From contig NZ_MKXO01000006.1 in the NCBI RefSeq assembly GCF_001766415.1, forward strand, positions 1 to 64,000: a stretch of 64,000 nucleotides of DNA, written 5' to 3'. The translations under genes and the position numbers were made by a program. This document shows positions 25,614 through 34,746 of the stretch, piece by piece (the stretch's first letter is position 1; every line of letters begins with the position of its first letter). The stretch comes from Exiguobacterium aurantiacum. Its GTDB lineage: Bacteria; Bacillota; Bacilli; Exiguobacteriales; Exiguobacteriaceae. The notes under the pieces were generated by a model. The model did no database searches. It was not told where the DNA came from and was given only the letters and a program-made list of their open reading frames with translations.

Positions 25614-25623
25614 GGGAATACCC
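25614..25623. promoter_or_regulatory. GGG-N4-CCC operator, site 1 (Dps/peroxiredoxin)
   Basis: The extended sequence AATTGAGGGAATACCCCTAT is nearly identical to site 2 at 26404-26423 and related to site 3 at 35882-35898. It lies between a GTGACA (25603-25608) and a TATATA (25625-25630), 75 bp before the peroxiredoxin start. It resembles the GGG-N4-CCC palindrome described for NreC-type response regulators. Confidence 0.6.
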
Positions 25624-25645
25624 CTATATACGAAGAAGTGATTAT

Positions 25646-25660
25646 CGATAATAATTATCA
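25646..25660. promoter_or_regulatory. Fur/PerR-type box before the peroxiredoxin gene
   Basis: CGATAATAATTATCA matches the 7-1-7 Fur family box TGATAATNATTATCA at 14 of 15 positions. The G and C near the ends favour Fur over PerR, but PerR would suit the neighbouring Dps and peroxiredoxin genes better. The regulator is therefore open. Confidence 0.7.
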
Positions 25661-25697
25661 TGTAATATAAATTATCAAGTAGGAGGAATTATCATTT

Positions 25698-26345
25698 ATG
25701 AATGAAACAATTATTAAACCAATGCCTCGCATCGGTGAACAAGCTCCAGCATTTGAAGCGAAAACCACGCATGGGACGCTCACGAATAAAGACTTTGAAG
25801 GAAGATGGTGGATTCTTTTCTCACACCCATCTGACTTCACTCCTGTTTGTACATCAGAATTTATTGCTTTTCAAGAAATCTACCCTGAACTTAAAGCTCG
25901 CAATACTGACTTGATCGGTCTCAGTGTTGATAGTGTGTCATCTCATATTGCTTGGGTTTTGAATGTAAAAGAGAAGTTCGGTGTCGAATTGACGTTCCCG
26001 ATCATTGCAGACCTTGATCAAAAAGTCGCAACGGACTACGGGATGTTGATGCCAGAAGGCGGGACAACGGAGGCGTCACGAGCGGTCTTTATCATTGATC
26101 CGAATCAAACAGTACGTACAATCATCTACTATCCTTTGAGCTTAGGACGCAATATGCAAGAAATTTTGCGTGCGCTCGACGGACTTCAAACTGCGGACGA
26201 ACATATGGTTTCAATCCCTGCAAACTGGGTGAAAGGTGATAAAGTCATTGTCAAACCGCCTAAGACACAGAAAGAAGCTGAAGAACGGGCAAAAGACCCA
26301 CGATACGAGTGTGTAGATTGGTATTTCTGTAAAAAGGAAATTTAA
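25698..26345 (+). CDS. Peroxiredoxin (Prx6-like)
   Basis: The 215-residue protein has the peroxidatic motif HPSDFTPVCTSE with catalytic Cys near residue 51 and the C-terminal YECVDWYFCKKE segment that carries two more Cys, as in archaeal-type Prx6-like peroxiredoxins. It reduces H2O2, organic peroxides and possibly persulfide-related species. AGGAGG precedes the ATG. It is the first plus-strand gene of the AT-rich block and stands beside Dps, so both form a peroxide defence pair. Confidence 0.93.
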   Translation: MNETIIKPMPRIGEQAPAFEAKTTHGTLTNKDFEGRWWILFSHPSDFTPVCTSEFIAFQEIYPELKARNTDLIGLSVDSVSSHIAWVLNVKEKFGVELTFPIIADLDQKVATDYGMLMPEGGTTEASRAVFIIDPNQTVRTIIYYPLSLGRNMQEILRALDGLQTADEHMVSIPANWVKGDKVIVKPPKTQKEAEERAKDPRYECVDWYFCKKEI

Positions 26346-26359
26346 AGTTATAAACGAGC

Positions 26360-26402
26360 CATACCTTCCTCAGAATTCTCTGATAAGGGTATGGCTCGTG
26401 TC
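26360..26402 (+). terminator. Possible terminator after the peroxiredoxin gene
   Basis: ACGAGCCATACCTT and the later AGGGTATGGCTCGT form a long stem with an imperfect inner part. It has no T run, so termination is uncertain. Site 2 of the GGG-N4-CCC palindrome lies immediately beyond it. Confidence 0.5.
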
Positions 26403-26409
26403 GAATTGA

Positions 26410-26419
26410 GGGAATCCCC
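26410..26419. promoter_or_regulatory. GGG-N4-CCC operator, site 2 (SQR operon)
   Basis: AATTGAGGGAATCCCCCTAT (26404-26423) matches site 1 at all but one position over 20 bases. It lies about 120 bp before the SQR start. Such conservation between two intergenic regions that are otherwise unrelated points to a shared regulator. Confidence 0.6.
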
Positions 26420-26541
26420 CTATGTGTCTTGCATGCGCTTTCAACTAAGATAGTAATGTGATAAATCTCATGGTTGATTGTTGTAGTTTGTTCAAAAGAG
26501 ATGATATCAATCAGAGAGAAAAACAAAAGAGGGGGAGTTCC

Positions 26542-27735
26542 ATGAAAACGCGTTTTCGAGTCGTTATTATTGGCGCTGGGACAGGAGGAATCAGTGTCGC
26601 TGCGCGTCTGTTGAGAGAACGAAAGAGCTTGAACGGAGAGGTGTTATTAATCGATCCGGCTGAAAAACATTATTATCAACCGCTCTGGACACTTGTGGGA
26701 GCTGGTGCTGCCCAGAAGTCAGAATCAGAACGTGATATGGAAACGTTGATTCCAGAAGGGGCTGAGTGGTTACAAGATAGAGTGACCACGTTCTTACCTA
26801 ATGAGCAACAAGTAGAGACAGCTAAACACGGGAAGATACAATACGATTATTTAGTCGTATCGCCGGGGATTGAAATTGATTGGGAAAAAATCAAGGGTTT
26901 GAAAGAATCACTAGGCACGAATGGAGTTTGTAGCAACTACTCGTTTGAACATGTGGATTACACATGGGAAACGTTACGTCAGTTCAAAGGCGGAACGGCC
27001 CTTTTTACGCATCCTGCATCTCCGGTGAAATGCGGGGGGGCGCCGCAAAAAATTATGTATCTCGTCGAGGACCATTTACAGAAAAAAGGACTTCGTGATC
27101 AGAGTGAAATCATTTTTGGTTCGGCAAATCCAGCAATATTTGATGTTGAAAAATATCGCAACGCGTTGGAGAAGGTAGTTGATCGAAAAGACATCGAAAC
27201 ACATTTTCGTGTCAATTTAATAGAGATTCGTGCTGAAGAAAAGATCGCTGTATTCGAAGATTTAGACGGAGATCGTGGATTCGAAATTCGCTATGACATG
27301 ATTCATGTCACACCACCGATGCGTTCACCACAATTCATTCGAAACAGTCCCTTAAGTGACGCAGGAGGATGGGTCAATGTTGATAAACATACCCTCCAAC
27401 ATCAATCGTTCAATACCGTTTTTGGGATTGGAGACTGTACAAACCTTCCCACATCGAAAACAGGGGCGGCGATTCGTAAGCAGGCCCCGGTCGTTGTGGC
27501 GAATTTGCTGTCACTTATCGACAACATGCCCGTGGTGGCTTCTTATGATGGTTACTCTTCGTGTCCGATTGTCACAGGATATAACAAGTTAATCCTCGCT
27601 GAATTTGATTATGAGAAGGTTCCCCAAGAGTCGATGCCGTTCAATCAAGCAAAAGAGCGACATAGTATGTACATCTTGAAAAAAGATTTCCTTCCGATCA
27701 TGTATTGGAACGGCATGTTAAAAGGGACGATGTGA
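26542..27735 (+). CDS. sqr: Sulfide:quinone oxidoreductase-like flavoprotein
   Basis: The 397-residue protein has an FAD motif IIGAGTGGIS near the N terminus and two key cysteines of sulfide:quinone oxidoreductases: C164 in PVKCGGAPQK and C341 in SSCPIV. SQR oxidises sulfide, passes electrons to quinone and forms persulfide. The type is close to mitochondrial-like SQR. ATG 26542 follows GAGGGGGAG; an upstream ATG in frame at 26458 has none. It heads an operon with DUF1641, a persulfide dioxygenase and a bd-type oxidase that could take the quinol electrons. Confidence 0.9.
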   Translation: MKTRFRVVIIGAGTGGISVAARLLRERKSLNGEVLLIDPAEKHYYQPLWTLVGAGAAQKSESERDMETLIPEGAEWLQDRVTTFLPNEQQVETAKHGKIQYDYLVVSPGIEIDWEKIKGLKESLGTNGVCSNYSFEHVDYTWETLRQFKGGTALFTHPASPVKCGGAPQKIMYLVEDHLQKKGLRDQSEIIFGSANPAIFDVEKYRNALEKVVDRKDIETHFRVNLIEIRAEEKIAVFEDLDGDRGFEIRYDMIHVTPPMRSPQFIRNSPLSDAGGWVNVDKHTLQHQSFNTVFGIGDCTNLPTSKTGAAIRKQAPVVVANLLSLIDNMPVVASYDGYSSCPIVTGYNKLILAEFDYEKVPQESMPFNQAKERHSMYILKKDFLPIMYWNGMLKGTM

Positions 27736-27746
27736 GGGGGAGTAAT

Positions 27747-28310
27747 ATGAATTTTACAGTTCACGGAGAACAAACTCTCGAGAGCGTCTTGACTCAGCAA
27801 GATGTCGAAAAAGCATTAGTTTCGCTTGCCGCCCGCTTGCCGGAGATTGAACGATCACTTCGAAGAGTAGAGGACGCGATTGATTTTGGGCACGCCAGTT
27901 TAATGGATCAAGCCGTACGGGAAAAGCTTGACGTGTTAATGGATACGTCAAATCTGAATATCGATACATGGACAAGTGCGATAAAGCTGACAGAAAAACT
28001 TCCTTTATTATTGACGCTTATAGAACAAATGGAACAATTATTTATGTTTATGAAAGACGCTTATGAAGATGAATCGACGCGAGATATCGTCGCGGATCGC
28101 CTTGAAGGCTATACGAAGCCGTTGGTCGAGAAAGCAACTGAAACTAAAAGTATTGCAGAAGAGGTTCGCCGACGGGCCATGAATGACACAAAACCGATTT
28201 CGCTCTTTATGATGATGAAATGGTTGAAAGAACCTTCAGTACAACAAGGGCTACGATATATCCAAGCCACAATTGAAGTCATGTCAGAAAAAACGATAAA
28301 CAAAAAATAA
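27747..28310 (+). CDS. DUF1641 family protein
   Basis: The 187-residue, mostly helical protein has no membrane segments or signal. The segment SLFMMMKWLKEPSVQQGLRY near the C terminus is typical of DUF1641, a family of unknown role often found next to SQR or formate dehydrogenase genes. ATG 27747 follows GAGGGGGAG, 11 bp after the SQR stop. Its fixed position between SQR and the persulfide dioxygenase suggests an accessory role in sulfide oxidation. Confidence 0.75.
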   Translation: MNFTVHGEQTLESVLTQQDVEKALVSLAARLPEIERSLRRVEDAIDFGHASLMDQAVREKLDVLMDTSNLNIDTWTSAIKLTEKLPLLLTLIEQMEQLFMFMKDAYEDESTRDIVADRLEGYTKPLVEKATETKSIAEEVRRRAMNDTKPISLFMMMKWLKEPSVQQGLRYIQATIEVMSEKTINKK

Positions 28311-28325
28311 GGAGGATACGCACAC

Positions 28326-29708
28326 ATGTTACTACGTTATTTTTACGATGAAAAATTGGCACATGCGTCATATTTAGTAGGTTGTCAAAAAACAGGAGAG
28401 GCTATCGTGGTCGATCCGATGCGAAACATTACGCCTTATCTTGAAACGGCGAAAAAGGAAGGTCTTCACATCGTAGGAGCTTTAGAAACGCATATCCATG
28501 CGGATTTCGTCGCTGGATCACGTGAACTCGCAGCTGAGACTAGTGCCACTATGTACATCTCGGATGAAGGTGATGAGAATTGGAAATACGAAAATTTAGA
28601 TGGTATTACAGCTCAGCTCTTGAAGGATGGGGACTCTTTCCCGATTGGTAATTTAAAGTTTGAGGTCATGCATACACCTGGACACACGCCGGAAAGTATC
28701 TCGTTCCTGCTTACCGACCAAGGTGGCGGCGCGGATAAACCGATGGGGATTTTCACGGGAGATTTTGTGTTCGTAGGAGATGTGGGGCGACCGGATCTAT
28801 TGGAAAAAGCAGCAGGGATTGTAGGCACTTCTGAATCTGGCGCGAAGGCGATGTATCAATCAATCGAGAAATTTAAACAACTACCGGATTACCTTCAAGT
28901 CTGGCCGGCCCATGGCGCTGGAAGTGCTTGTGGTAAATCACTTGGGGCTGTTCCTTCTTCGACAGTCGGGTATGAGAAAGAGTTCAACTGGGCGATGCGT
29001 TTTAGTGATGAAGCGAGCTTTATGAAGGCATTGCTCGAGGGGCAACCAGAACCGCCGCGATACTTTGCCGTCATGAAGCGCGTGAACAAAGTCGGCGTGC
29101 CGCTTGTTCATGAGTTGCCAGCCGTCAAGAAAATGGAGGGAGACATAATTGCAAACTACGTGTCAAATGGGCATCTTGTAGTCGACACACGTCCATCCGA
29201 TTCATTCAAAGTGCAACATTTGGAAAAAACAGTAAATGTGCCATTTGACGCATCTTTTACAAACTGGATGGGATGGATTGTCGACTATGATACACCTTTC
29301 TATCTTATTGCGGAAGACGAGGAAATCGAGGCAATCAAAATCGCGCTTCGCTCGATTGGAATCGATAATTTAGCTGGATATGCGATACCTGAAGACGTCA
29401 AGTTCAATGATGTATATGAAGAGATTGAACCGAAGGATGTCCGAGAGTATCTTCAGCAGGGGGCTCATTTGATTGATGTCCGAAACTTGACAGAGTGGGA
29501 GGCTGGTCATATTGAAGACGCACAACACATCATGCTTGGCTCATTAAATCGTCGCATCGAGGAAATCCCTCAAGCTGAACAAGTGATCGTGCAGTGCCAG
29601 TCCGGGGCACGCTCAGCAATCGGGACGTCGATTTTACGCCGTCATGGCATTAACGCTATCAATATGATTGGTGGATACAACCGATACGAAAGCGAAGTCG
29701 TCAAATAA
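28326..29708 (+). CDS. Persulfide dioxygenase-rhodanese fusion (CstB-like)
   Basis: The 460-residue protein has an N-terminal metallo-beta-lactamase domain with H56 and H58 in THIHAD and a second HTPGHTP motif, then two rhodanese domains. The first rhodanese domain lacks an active-site Cys, while the second has C424 in QCQSGARS. This matches CstB-type enzymes that oxidise persulfide to sulfite and transfer sulfur to form thiosulfate. It would process the persulfide made by SQR. No CstR-type CsoR-family repressor gene is seen in the window. Confidence 0.92.
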   Translation: MLLRYFYDEKLAHASYLVGCQKTGEAIVVDPMRNITPYLETAKKEGLHIVGALETHIHADFVAGSRELAAETSATMYISDEGDENWKYENLDGITAQLLKDGDSFPIGNLKFEVMHTPGHTPESISFLLTDQGGGADKPMGIFTGDFVFVGDVGRPDLLEKAAGIVGTSESGAKAMYQSIEKFKQLPDYLQVWPAHGAGSACGKSLGAVPSSTVGYEKEFNWAMRFSDEASFMKALLEGQPEPPRYFAVMKRVNKVGVPLVHELPAVKKMEGDIIANYVSNGHLVVDTRPSDSFKVQHLEKTVNVPFDASFTNWMGWIVDYDTPFYLIAEDEEIEAIKIALRSIGIDNLAGYAIPEDVKFNDVYEEIEPKDVREYLQQGAHLIDVRNLTEWEAGHIEDAQHIMLGSLNRRIEEIPQAEQVIVQCQSGARSAIGTSILRRHGINAINMIGGYNRYESEVVK

Positions 29709-29710
29709 GA

Positions 29711-29757
29711 AACAGAAGGGCCCACCGGACGCGAGTTTCTGCGTCCGGTCTGTTTTA
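29711..29757 (+). terminator. Hairpin between the dioxygenase and TauE genes
   Basis: ACCGGACGC and GCGTCCGGT pair across an 8-base loop and outer AACAGA/TCTGTT bases extend the stem, followed by TTTTAG. It may reduce, rather than stop, transcription into tauE and cydAB. Confidence 0.65.
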
Positions 29758-29790
29758 GTATGAAAAAAATTATAAGGAAAAGGATGATAG

Positions 29791-30573
29791 ATGTTGGATT
29801 GGTTATGGTTTGTGACAATTTTTATGATCGGTTTTATCGGCTCGTTTATTTCAGGAATGGTAGGCGTCGGTGGATCCATTATCAAATATCCGATGCTTCT
29901 CTATATTCCACCGGCTCTAGGATTTGCTGCATTAAGTGCGCATGAAGTATCCGGAATCAGTGCGATTCAAGTCTTTTTTGCGACAATCGCTGGAGTTTTT
30001 GCATATCGAAAAGGTGGATATTTAAATAAGCCGCTCATTTTATATATGGGGAGTAGTATCCTCATCGGCGGACTGATTGGTGGATTTGGATCAACGTATA
30101 TGTCTGAAAATGGTATTAATATCGTCTATGCCGTATTGGCAACATTAGCTGTCATTATGATGTTTCTTCCGAAAAAAGGGGACGAATCTAAGAAAGCTGA
30201 TGAGATTGAGTTCAATCGACCACTGGCCGCCTCGCTTGCATTTGTGACAGGGTTGGCGTCTGGTATCGTCGGAGCGGCTGGGGCTTTTATTCTTGTTCCA
30301 ATCATGTTGCTCGTCTTAAAAATTCCGACACGTGTGACAATTGCGACATCTTTGGCCATCACATTCATTTCATCGATTGGATCGACAGTCGGAAAAGTGG
30401 CGACGGGACAAGTGTTATACGAACCTGCGGCTGTCATGATTGTTGCTAGTGTAATCGCGTCGCCACTTGGAGCGAAGCTCGGTCAAAAAATGAACACAAA
30501 AATCCTCCAATGGATTCTTTCATTACTTATTTTAGCGACCGCAATCAAAATTTGGTCGGACTTGCTCGCATGA
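29791..30573 (+). CDS. TauE/SafE family sulfite exporter
   Basis: The 260-residue membrane protein has about eight helices and the repeated TauE/SafE signatures [13 protein letters not shown] and [13 protein letters not shown]. Proteins of this family export sulfite or other organosulfur anions. Beside a persulfide dioxygenase it would remove the sulfite made from persulfide. AAGGA precedes the ATG. It is 35 bp upstream of cydA and probably cotranscribed. Confidence 0.9.
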   Translation: MLDWLWFVTIFMIGFIGSFISGMVGVGGSIIKYPMLLYIPPALGFAALSAHEVSGISAIQVFFATIAGVFAYRKGGYLNKPLILYMGSSILIGGLIGGFGSTYMSENGINIVYAVLATLAVIMMFLPKKGDESKKADEIEFNRPLAASLAFVTGLASGIVGAAGAFILVPIMLLVLKIPTRVTIATSLAITFISSIGSTVGKVATGQVLYEPAAVMIVASVIASPLGAKLGQKMNTKILQWILSLLILATAIKIWSDLLA

Positions 30574-30608
30574 TGAGAAGCATATAATAAAGAAGGGGAG
30601 TATGAAAT

Positions 30609-32012
30609 ATGTTCAACGATCCGGTTTTCATGAGTCGGTCTTTAACTGGATTGACGCTCGGGTTCCACGTAATCTTCGCGACACTCGGTGTAGGGATTCC
30701 TTTGTTGATTTTGTTGGCAGAATTTATCGGGATTCGTCGGAGTGATGAAAAGTATTTATTGCTCGCAAGACGTTGGTCACGAGGATATGTCGTGACAGTG
30801 GCGGTAGGCGTCGTTACAGGAACAGCAATCGGCCTTCAACTTTCTCTTCTATGGCCAAGCTTCATGCGTTTAGCTGGTCAGACGGTTGCCCTGCCCCTTT
30901 TCATGGAAACATTCGCCTTCTTTTTTGAGGCAATCTTTTTAGGGATCTATCTGTATACATGGGGGCGTTTTAAAAACCCATGGTATCATCTATTGCTAGG
31001 GATACCGGTCGCCTTTGGGGCAATCATGTCAGCTTTTTTTATTACTGCGACAAATGCATTCATGAATCAACCGATCGGGTTTGACTTAGTCGACGGTAAG
31101 CTAGCGAATGTCAATCCGATTGAAGCAATTTTTAATCCGGCGATGCCGACGAAGATGGCGCATGTCATCACATCGGCTATCCTTACAGCCGCTTTTGTTC
31201 TTGCTTCTATCGCAGCGTTTCATCTGTTGCGCCGTAACGACTTATCTCATGAAGGGGTTCACTATCATCGTCGTGCGCTTCGATTGACGATGACTGTCGC
31301 TTTAATTTTTGCTATGGCGACGGCGATTATTGGTGACTTCTCTGGAAAATACTTAGCAAAATATCAACCAGAAAAACTCGCAGCGGCAGAATGGCATTTT
31401 GAGACTTCCTCTGAGGCGGAACTGATTCTTGGAGGGTGGTTAGAGCAAGATGGGGAAGGTGGATATGAAGTCCGTGGTGCGATCAAGGTCCCTTACGCCT
31501 TGTCCATTTTAGCAGGAGGACTTCCAAGCTACGAAGTGACTGGTCTCGACGAGTTTTCTATTGAAGATCAGCCTCCTTTATACGTCCACTACTTATTCGA
31601 TGGAATGGTCGGAATCGGAATGCTCCTTGCTTTGATTGCGTTTCTATTCGTGCTCGGGAATTATATTCGTCGTCTTGATTCGTTTCACCCTTGGATGCTC
31701 CGTGCAATTTTGATAGGTGGACCGCTCTCTATGCTCGCAATTGAGTTAGGTTGGTTCTTTGCTGAGATCGGAAGACAGCCATGGATTCTATACGGGCTCA
31801 TGCGTACAGGTGAAGCGGCGACAACTTCTAGTTCGGTCGGCTGGATGTTTATCCTATTCTTGATTCTTTATGCCATATTAGGTACCGTTACAGTTTCTGT
31901 TTTGATTAAGATGTTCAAAAAGAACCCGATTCAAAAAGAATTAGACCGGAACGAGAAGACGGGTGAATCTTTCTTTGAGGAATCATCAAATGAAGGGGGG
32001 ACCTCATCATGA
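30609..32012 (+). CDS. cydA: Cytochrome bd-type ubiquinol oxidase subunit I
   Basis: The 467-residue protein has nine or so membrane helices and CydA signatures: LTGLTLGFHVIFA with a haem-ligand His, METFAFFFEAIFLG with conserved glutamates, and GRQPWILYGLMRT. The Q-loop is short, as usual in Firmicutes and cyanide-insensitive oxidases; B. subtilis YthA is similar. It oxidises quinol and reduces oxygen to water with low sulfide sensitivity, a useful feature beside SQR. It overlaps cydB by 4 bp. Confidence 0.93.
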   Translation: MFNDPVFMSRSLTGLTLGFHVIFATLGVGIPLLILLAEFIGIRRSDEKYLLLARRWSRGYVVTVAVGVVTGTAIGLQLSLLWPSFMRLAGQTVALPLFMETFAFFFEAIFLGIYLYTWGRFKNPWYHLLLGIPVAFGAIMSAFFITATNAFMNQPIGFDLVDGKLANVNPIEAIFNPAMPTKMAHVITSAILTAAFVLASIAAFHLLRRNDLSHEGVHYHRRALRLTMTVALIFAMATAIIGDFSGKYLAKYQPEKLAAAEWHFETSSEAELILGGWLEQDGEGGYEVRGAIKVPYALSILAGGLPSYEVTGLDEFSIEDQPPLYVHYLFDGMVGIGMLLALIAFLFVLGNYIRRLDSFHPWMLRAILIGGPLSMLAIELGWFFAEIGRQPWILYGLMRTGEAATTSSSVGWMFILFLILYAILGTVTVSVLIKMFKKNPIQKELDRNEKTGESFFEESSNEGGTSS

Positions 32013-33037
32013 TTGAAATGATTGGAATTACAGTGCTGTGGACGTTTCTATATGGATATTTGATTGTGGCTTCGATTGATTTTGGGGCAGGGTTCTTCGC
32101 CTTCTACAGCAAAATCAAGAATCGAGAAAAACAAGTCAATACATTGATTCAACGTTATCTCTCTCCGACATGGGAAGTGACGAATGTCTTCTTCGTTTTC
32201 TTTTTCGTTGGGATTGTCGGTTTTTTTCCGGATACGGCTTATTATTATGGTAGCGCCCTCTTAGTACCGGCTTCGATTGTGTTAATTCTTTTGGCGGTAA
32301 GAGGTAGCTTTTATGCGTTTGCGAATTATGGTTCAAAAGAAAGTACACTCTATGTGTTTTTATATGGCGCGACGGGGCTGTTTATCCCGGCCGCGATGTC
32401 GACCGTTTTAACGGTCAGTCAAGGTGGGTTTATTGAAGAAGTAGAAAACCAGGTCGTGTTTAAACCAATCGAGTTATTCACAAGCCTTTATTCTTGGTCT
32501 GTCGTTTTAATGGCCGTTGTATCGGTTCTTTACATCAGCTCTATGTTCTTACTCTATTATGCGCATCGCGCAGAGAATGTAGAAGTGGAGAATTTAGTGC
32601 GTGGCTGGGCTAAACTTTGGAGCATTCCGACAATAATCGCTTCTGTTTTTGTGTTCATCGGATTGAAGTCCCATGCACCTTGGCACTTCGAACAGATTAT
32701 GGATACGAATGGGATTGCATTTCTCGCGAGCTTCATCTTTTTCTTGGCCGCCCTTTATTTTAGTTTTTCAAGAAAAAAGTATGGTCTTGGTTTTTTAGCG
32801 GTCATGGCACAGTATGCTGCGGCATGGTTTGGATATGGAGCCACGCATCTCCCTTACATCTTGTATCCATATATAAATATTCAAGACGGTGTGGTCAATG
32901 AAGCGATGGCGGTCACATTAATTATTGCATTTATCGCAGGTCTCGCCTTACTTGTTCCTGCTTTATATTTGTTGCTTCGTTTGTTCTTGTTTGACCAAAC
33001 TTACGTGAAGGGAATGAATCGAGGTGGAAAAGCATGA
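32009..33037 (+). CDS. cydB: Cytochrome bd-type ubiquinol oxidase subunit II
   Basis: The 342-residue protein has about eight membrane helices and the CydB start with YGYLIVASIDFGAGF. It pairs with CydA. It overlaps cydA and the sensor kinase gene by 4 bp on each side, so oxidase and sensor are made from one coupled message. The region up to here is AT-rich compared with the host genes before 24.7 kb. Confidence 0.92.
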   Translation: MIEMIGITVLWTFLYGYLIVASIDFGAGFFAFYSKIKNREKQVNTLIQRYLSPTWEVTNVFFVFFFVGIVGFFPDTAYYYGSALLVPASIVLILLAVRGSFYAFANYGSKESTLYVFLYGATGLFIPAAMSTVLTVSQGGFIEEVENQVVFKPIELFTSLYSWSVVLMAVVSVLYISSMFLLYYAHRAENVEVENLVRGWAKLWSIPTIIASVFVFIGLKSHAPWHFEQIMDTNGIAFLASFIFFLAALYFSFSRKKYGLGFLAVMAQYAAAWFGYGATHLPYILYPYINIQDGVVNEAMAVTLIIAFIAGLALLVPALYLLLRLFLFDQTYVKGMNRGGKA

Positions 33038-34089
33038 GTGGAGAGGAGCACCTCTTGTTCGGTGATAACAGATTGAAAAGACTAGAGAGACAAATATTTG
33101 ACGTTATAAAAGATGGGATCATTGTAATGGATGCTAGTCGCATTATTTTAGAAATGAATGAAGCCGCCTCGATGCTCACTGGCTGGGTGGTTGGAGAAGA
33201 TGTACCTTATTGCTCTTTTTGTCAAAATAGAGAAGTGGTGGCAGGTGAACAGCGCTGTTACCTGATGGAGCATAAACAGTCACCATATCTGACATCAGAG
33301 ATGCCAATATATTCGGGGAAAATGTTAGATGTAGAAATGAGTACAGCTCAGATTTTAGAAGATCCTCTAACTGGAACGATGGCATATGTACTTGTCTTGA
33401 GAGATTTGACAGAGCGAAGAAAGCGCGAAGCACACGAAATGAGAGAGCGGATGATGAGGGAGTTAATTCGTGCAAGAGAGGAAGAGCACGAGCGTCTTGC
33501 GAAAGAACTTCATGACGGCGTAGGTCAGTCATTATTCACGATTTCATTAGCTTTGGGGTCATTACGGGCAGATGTCCAAGACCCTGAGCGACGTGCTTAT
33601 ATCGCCTCTGTACTTGACGAGGTGGCGCGCCTCATCGATAATGTCAAAAATTATTCTCGCCAGCTGAGACCGATTGAAATCGATCGATTTGGCCTTGTAT
33701 CTGCCTTGAACGTATTGGTCGATAGTTTTATGACGCAATATAAGTATACAGACTTTCGATTACAAACTTTTACGAATCGACGCTACGATAACATCATCGA
33801 GATTAACCTTTACCGAATCGTGCAAGAAGCACTTGTGAACTGTGTGAAATATGCGGATGCGAAGACGGTTGAAATCAAAGTGTTTGAACAGGATGGATGG
33901 ATTAATTTGTTGGTAAAAGATGATGGTAAGGGTTTCGATACAAAAGATACTGCGTATATAAGTGGTCTAGGACTGCGTCACATGGAAGAACGTTCAAAGG
34001 CGCTAAATGGCACATTTACATTAGTGAGCATTCCAGGGCATGGAACAGAGATTGCGGTATCGGTGCCGATCGAGAGGCGTACATTATGA
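33034..34089 (+). CDS. NreB-like Fe-S sensor histidine kinase
   Basis: The 351-residue protein has an N-terminal PAS domain (about residues 15-125) with C60, C63 and C75, then a HisKA_3 domain with H160 in ELHDGVGQ, and an ATPase domain with DDGKGFD and GLGLRHMEER. Spacing C-X2-C-X11-C-X2 is that of the [4Fe-4S] oxygen sensor NreB of Staphylococcus (C59, C62, C74, C77), but the fourth position is M78. It is soluble, as NreB is. It overlaps cydB and the response regulator by 4 bp. It probably senses oxygen or redox sulfur. Confidence 0.85.
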   Translation: MSGEEHLLFGDNRLKRLERQIFDVIKDGIIVMDASRIILEMNEAASMLTGWVVGEDVPYCSFCQNREVVAGEQRCYLMEHKQSPYLTSEMPIYSGKMLDVEMSTAQILEDPLTGTMAYVLVLRDLTERRKREAHEMRERMMRELIRAREEEHERLAKELHDGVGQSLFTISLALGSLRADVQDPERRAYIASVLDEVARLIDNVKNYSRQLRPIEIDRFGLVSALNVLVDSFMTQYKYTDFRLQTFTNRRYDNIIEINLYRIVQEALVNCVKYADAKTVEIKVFEQDGWINLLVKDDGKGFDTKDTAYISGLGLRHMEERSKALNGTFTLVSIPGHGTEIAVSVPIERRTL

Positions 34090-34730
34090 ATCGCATAAGA
34101 GTGTTGATTGTGGACGACCATGAACTCGTCCGGAAAGGACTCCGATTAATGTTTCGGTCGTATGAAGAAATCGATGTGGTCGGAGAAGCAGAAGACGGGA
34201 CGAAGGCGATTCAATCAGCAATTCAGTTCAGTCCCGACATTGTTCTTCTTGATATCACAATGGGTAGCGGACTAGATGGATTTTTAGTATTCCAGGCACT
34301 AAAAGAGGAAGCACCTGAAGTGAAAGTCATATTTTTGACGATGCACGACGAAGAGGCCTACATCAGACGTGCGATCGAGCTTGGTGTTCCCGGATATATG
34401 TCAAAAAACAGTGACCCGGGACGTCTTGTAGAAGGAATCAGACAAGTCCATCAAGGGAACCGTTTTTATAGGGGACTTGCCCCAGAAGAAGTATTAAAGC
34501 AGATGTTCAACCAATCAAAGTCATCAGAGCAATCTGTTCTGACGAGACGAGAGCTAGAAATCGTTCGGCTCTCGTCTCTCGGATACAGCAATATCGAGAT
34601 TGGCAGGCAGTTAAATATTAGCTCGAAAACAGTGGAGAACCACAAAGGGAGAGTCATGAACAAACTTCAAATCCGACATCGGCACGAGCTCGTGCAGTTT
34701 GCAATCAAGAATCGAATGATTGACCTTTGA
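34086..34730 (+). CDS. NreC-like response regulator 1
   Basis: The 214-residue NarL/LuxR-type regulator has a receiver domain with the phosphoacceptor Asp in VLLDITM, the conserved Lys in MSKN, and a C-terminal helix-turn-helix with LTRRELEIVRL and SSKTVENHKGRVM. It is the direct partner of the kinase, overlapping it by 4 bp. The likely DNA sites are the GGG-N4-CCC palindromes at 25614, 26410 and 35887. It is the last gene of the SQR-to-regulator operon. Confidence 0.93.
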   Translation: MNRIRVLIVDDHELVRKGLRLMFRSYEEIDVVGEAEDGTKAIQSAIQFSPDIVLLDITMGSGLDGFLVFQALKEEAPEVKVIFLTMHDEEAYIRRAIELGVPGYMSKNSDPGRLVEGIRQVHQGNRFYRGLAPEEVLKQMFNQSKSSEQSVLTRRELEIVRLSSLGYSNIEIGRQLNISSKTVENHKGRVMNKLQIRHRHELVQFAIKNRMIDL

Positions 34731-34746
34731 TTAAATGAAGTAATGG

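Noticed and set aside
25600-25640. Possible sigma-B promoter, because the GGG-N4-CCC site reads GGGTAT on the minus strand
   Set aside because: No GTTT-type -35 element at 13-15 bases in front of it, and sites 2 and 3 do not keep the GGGTAT word.
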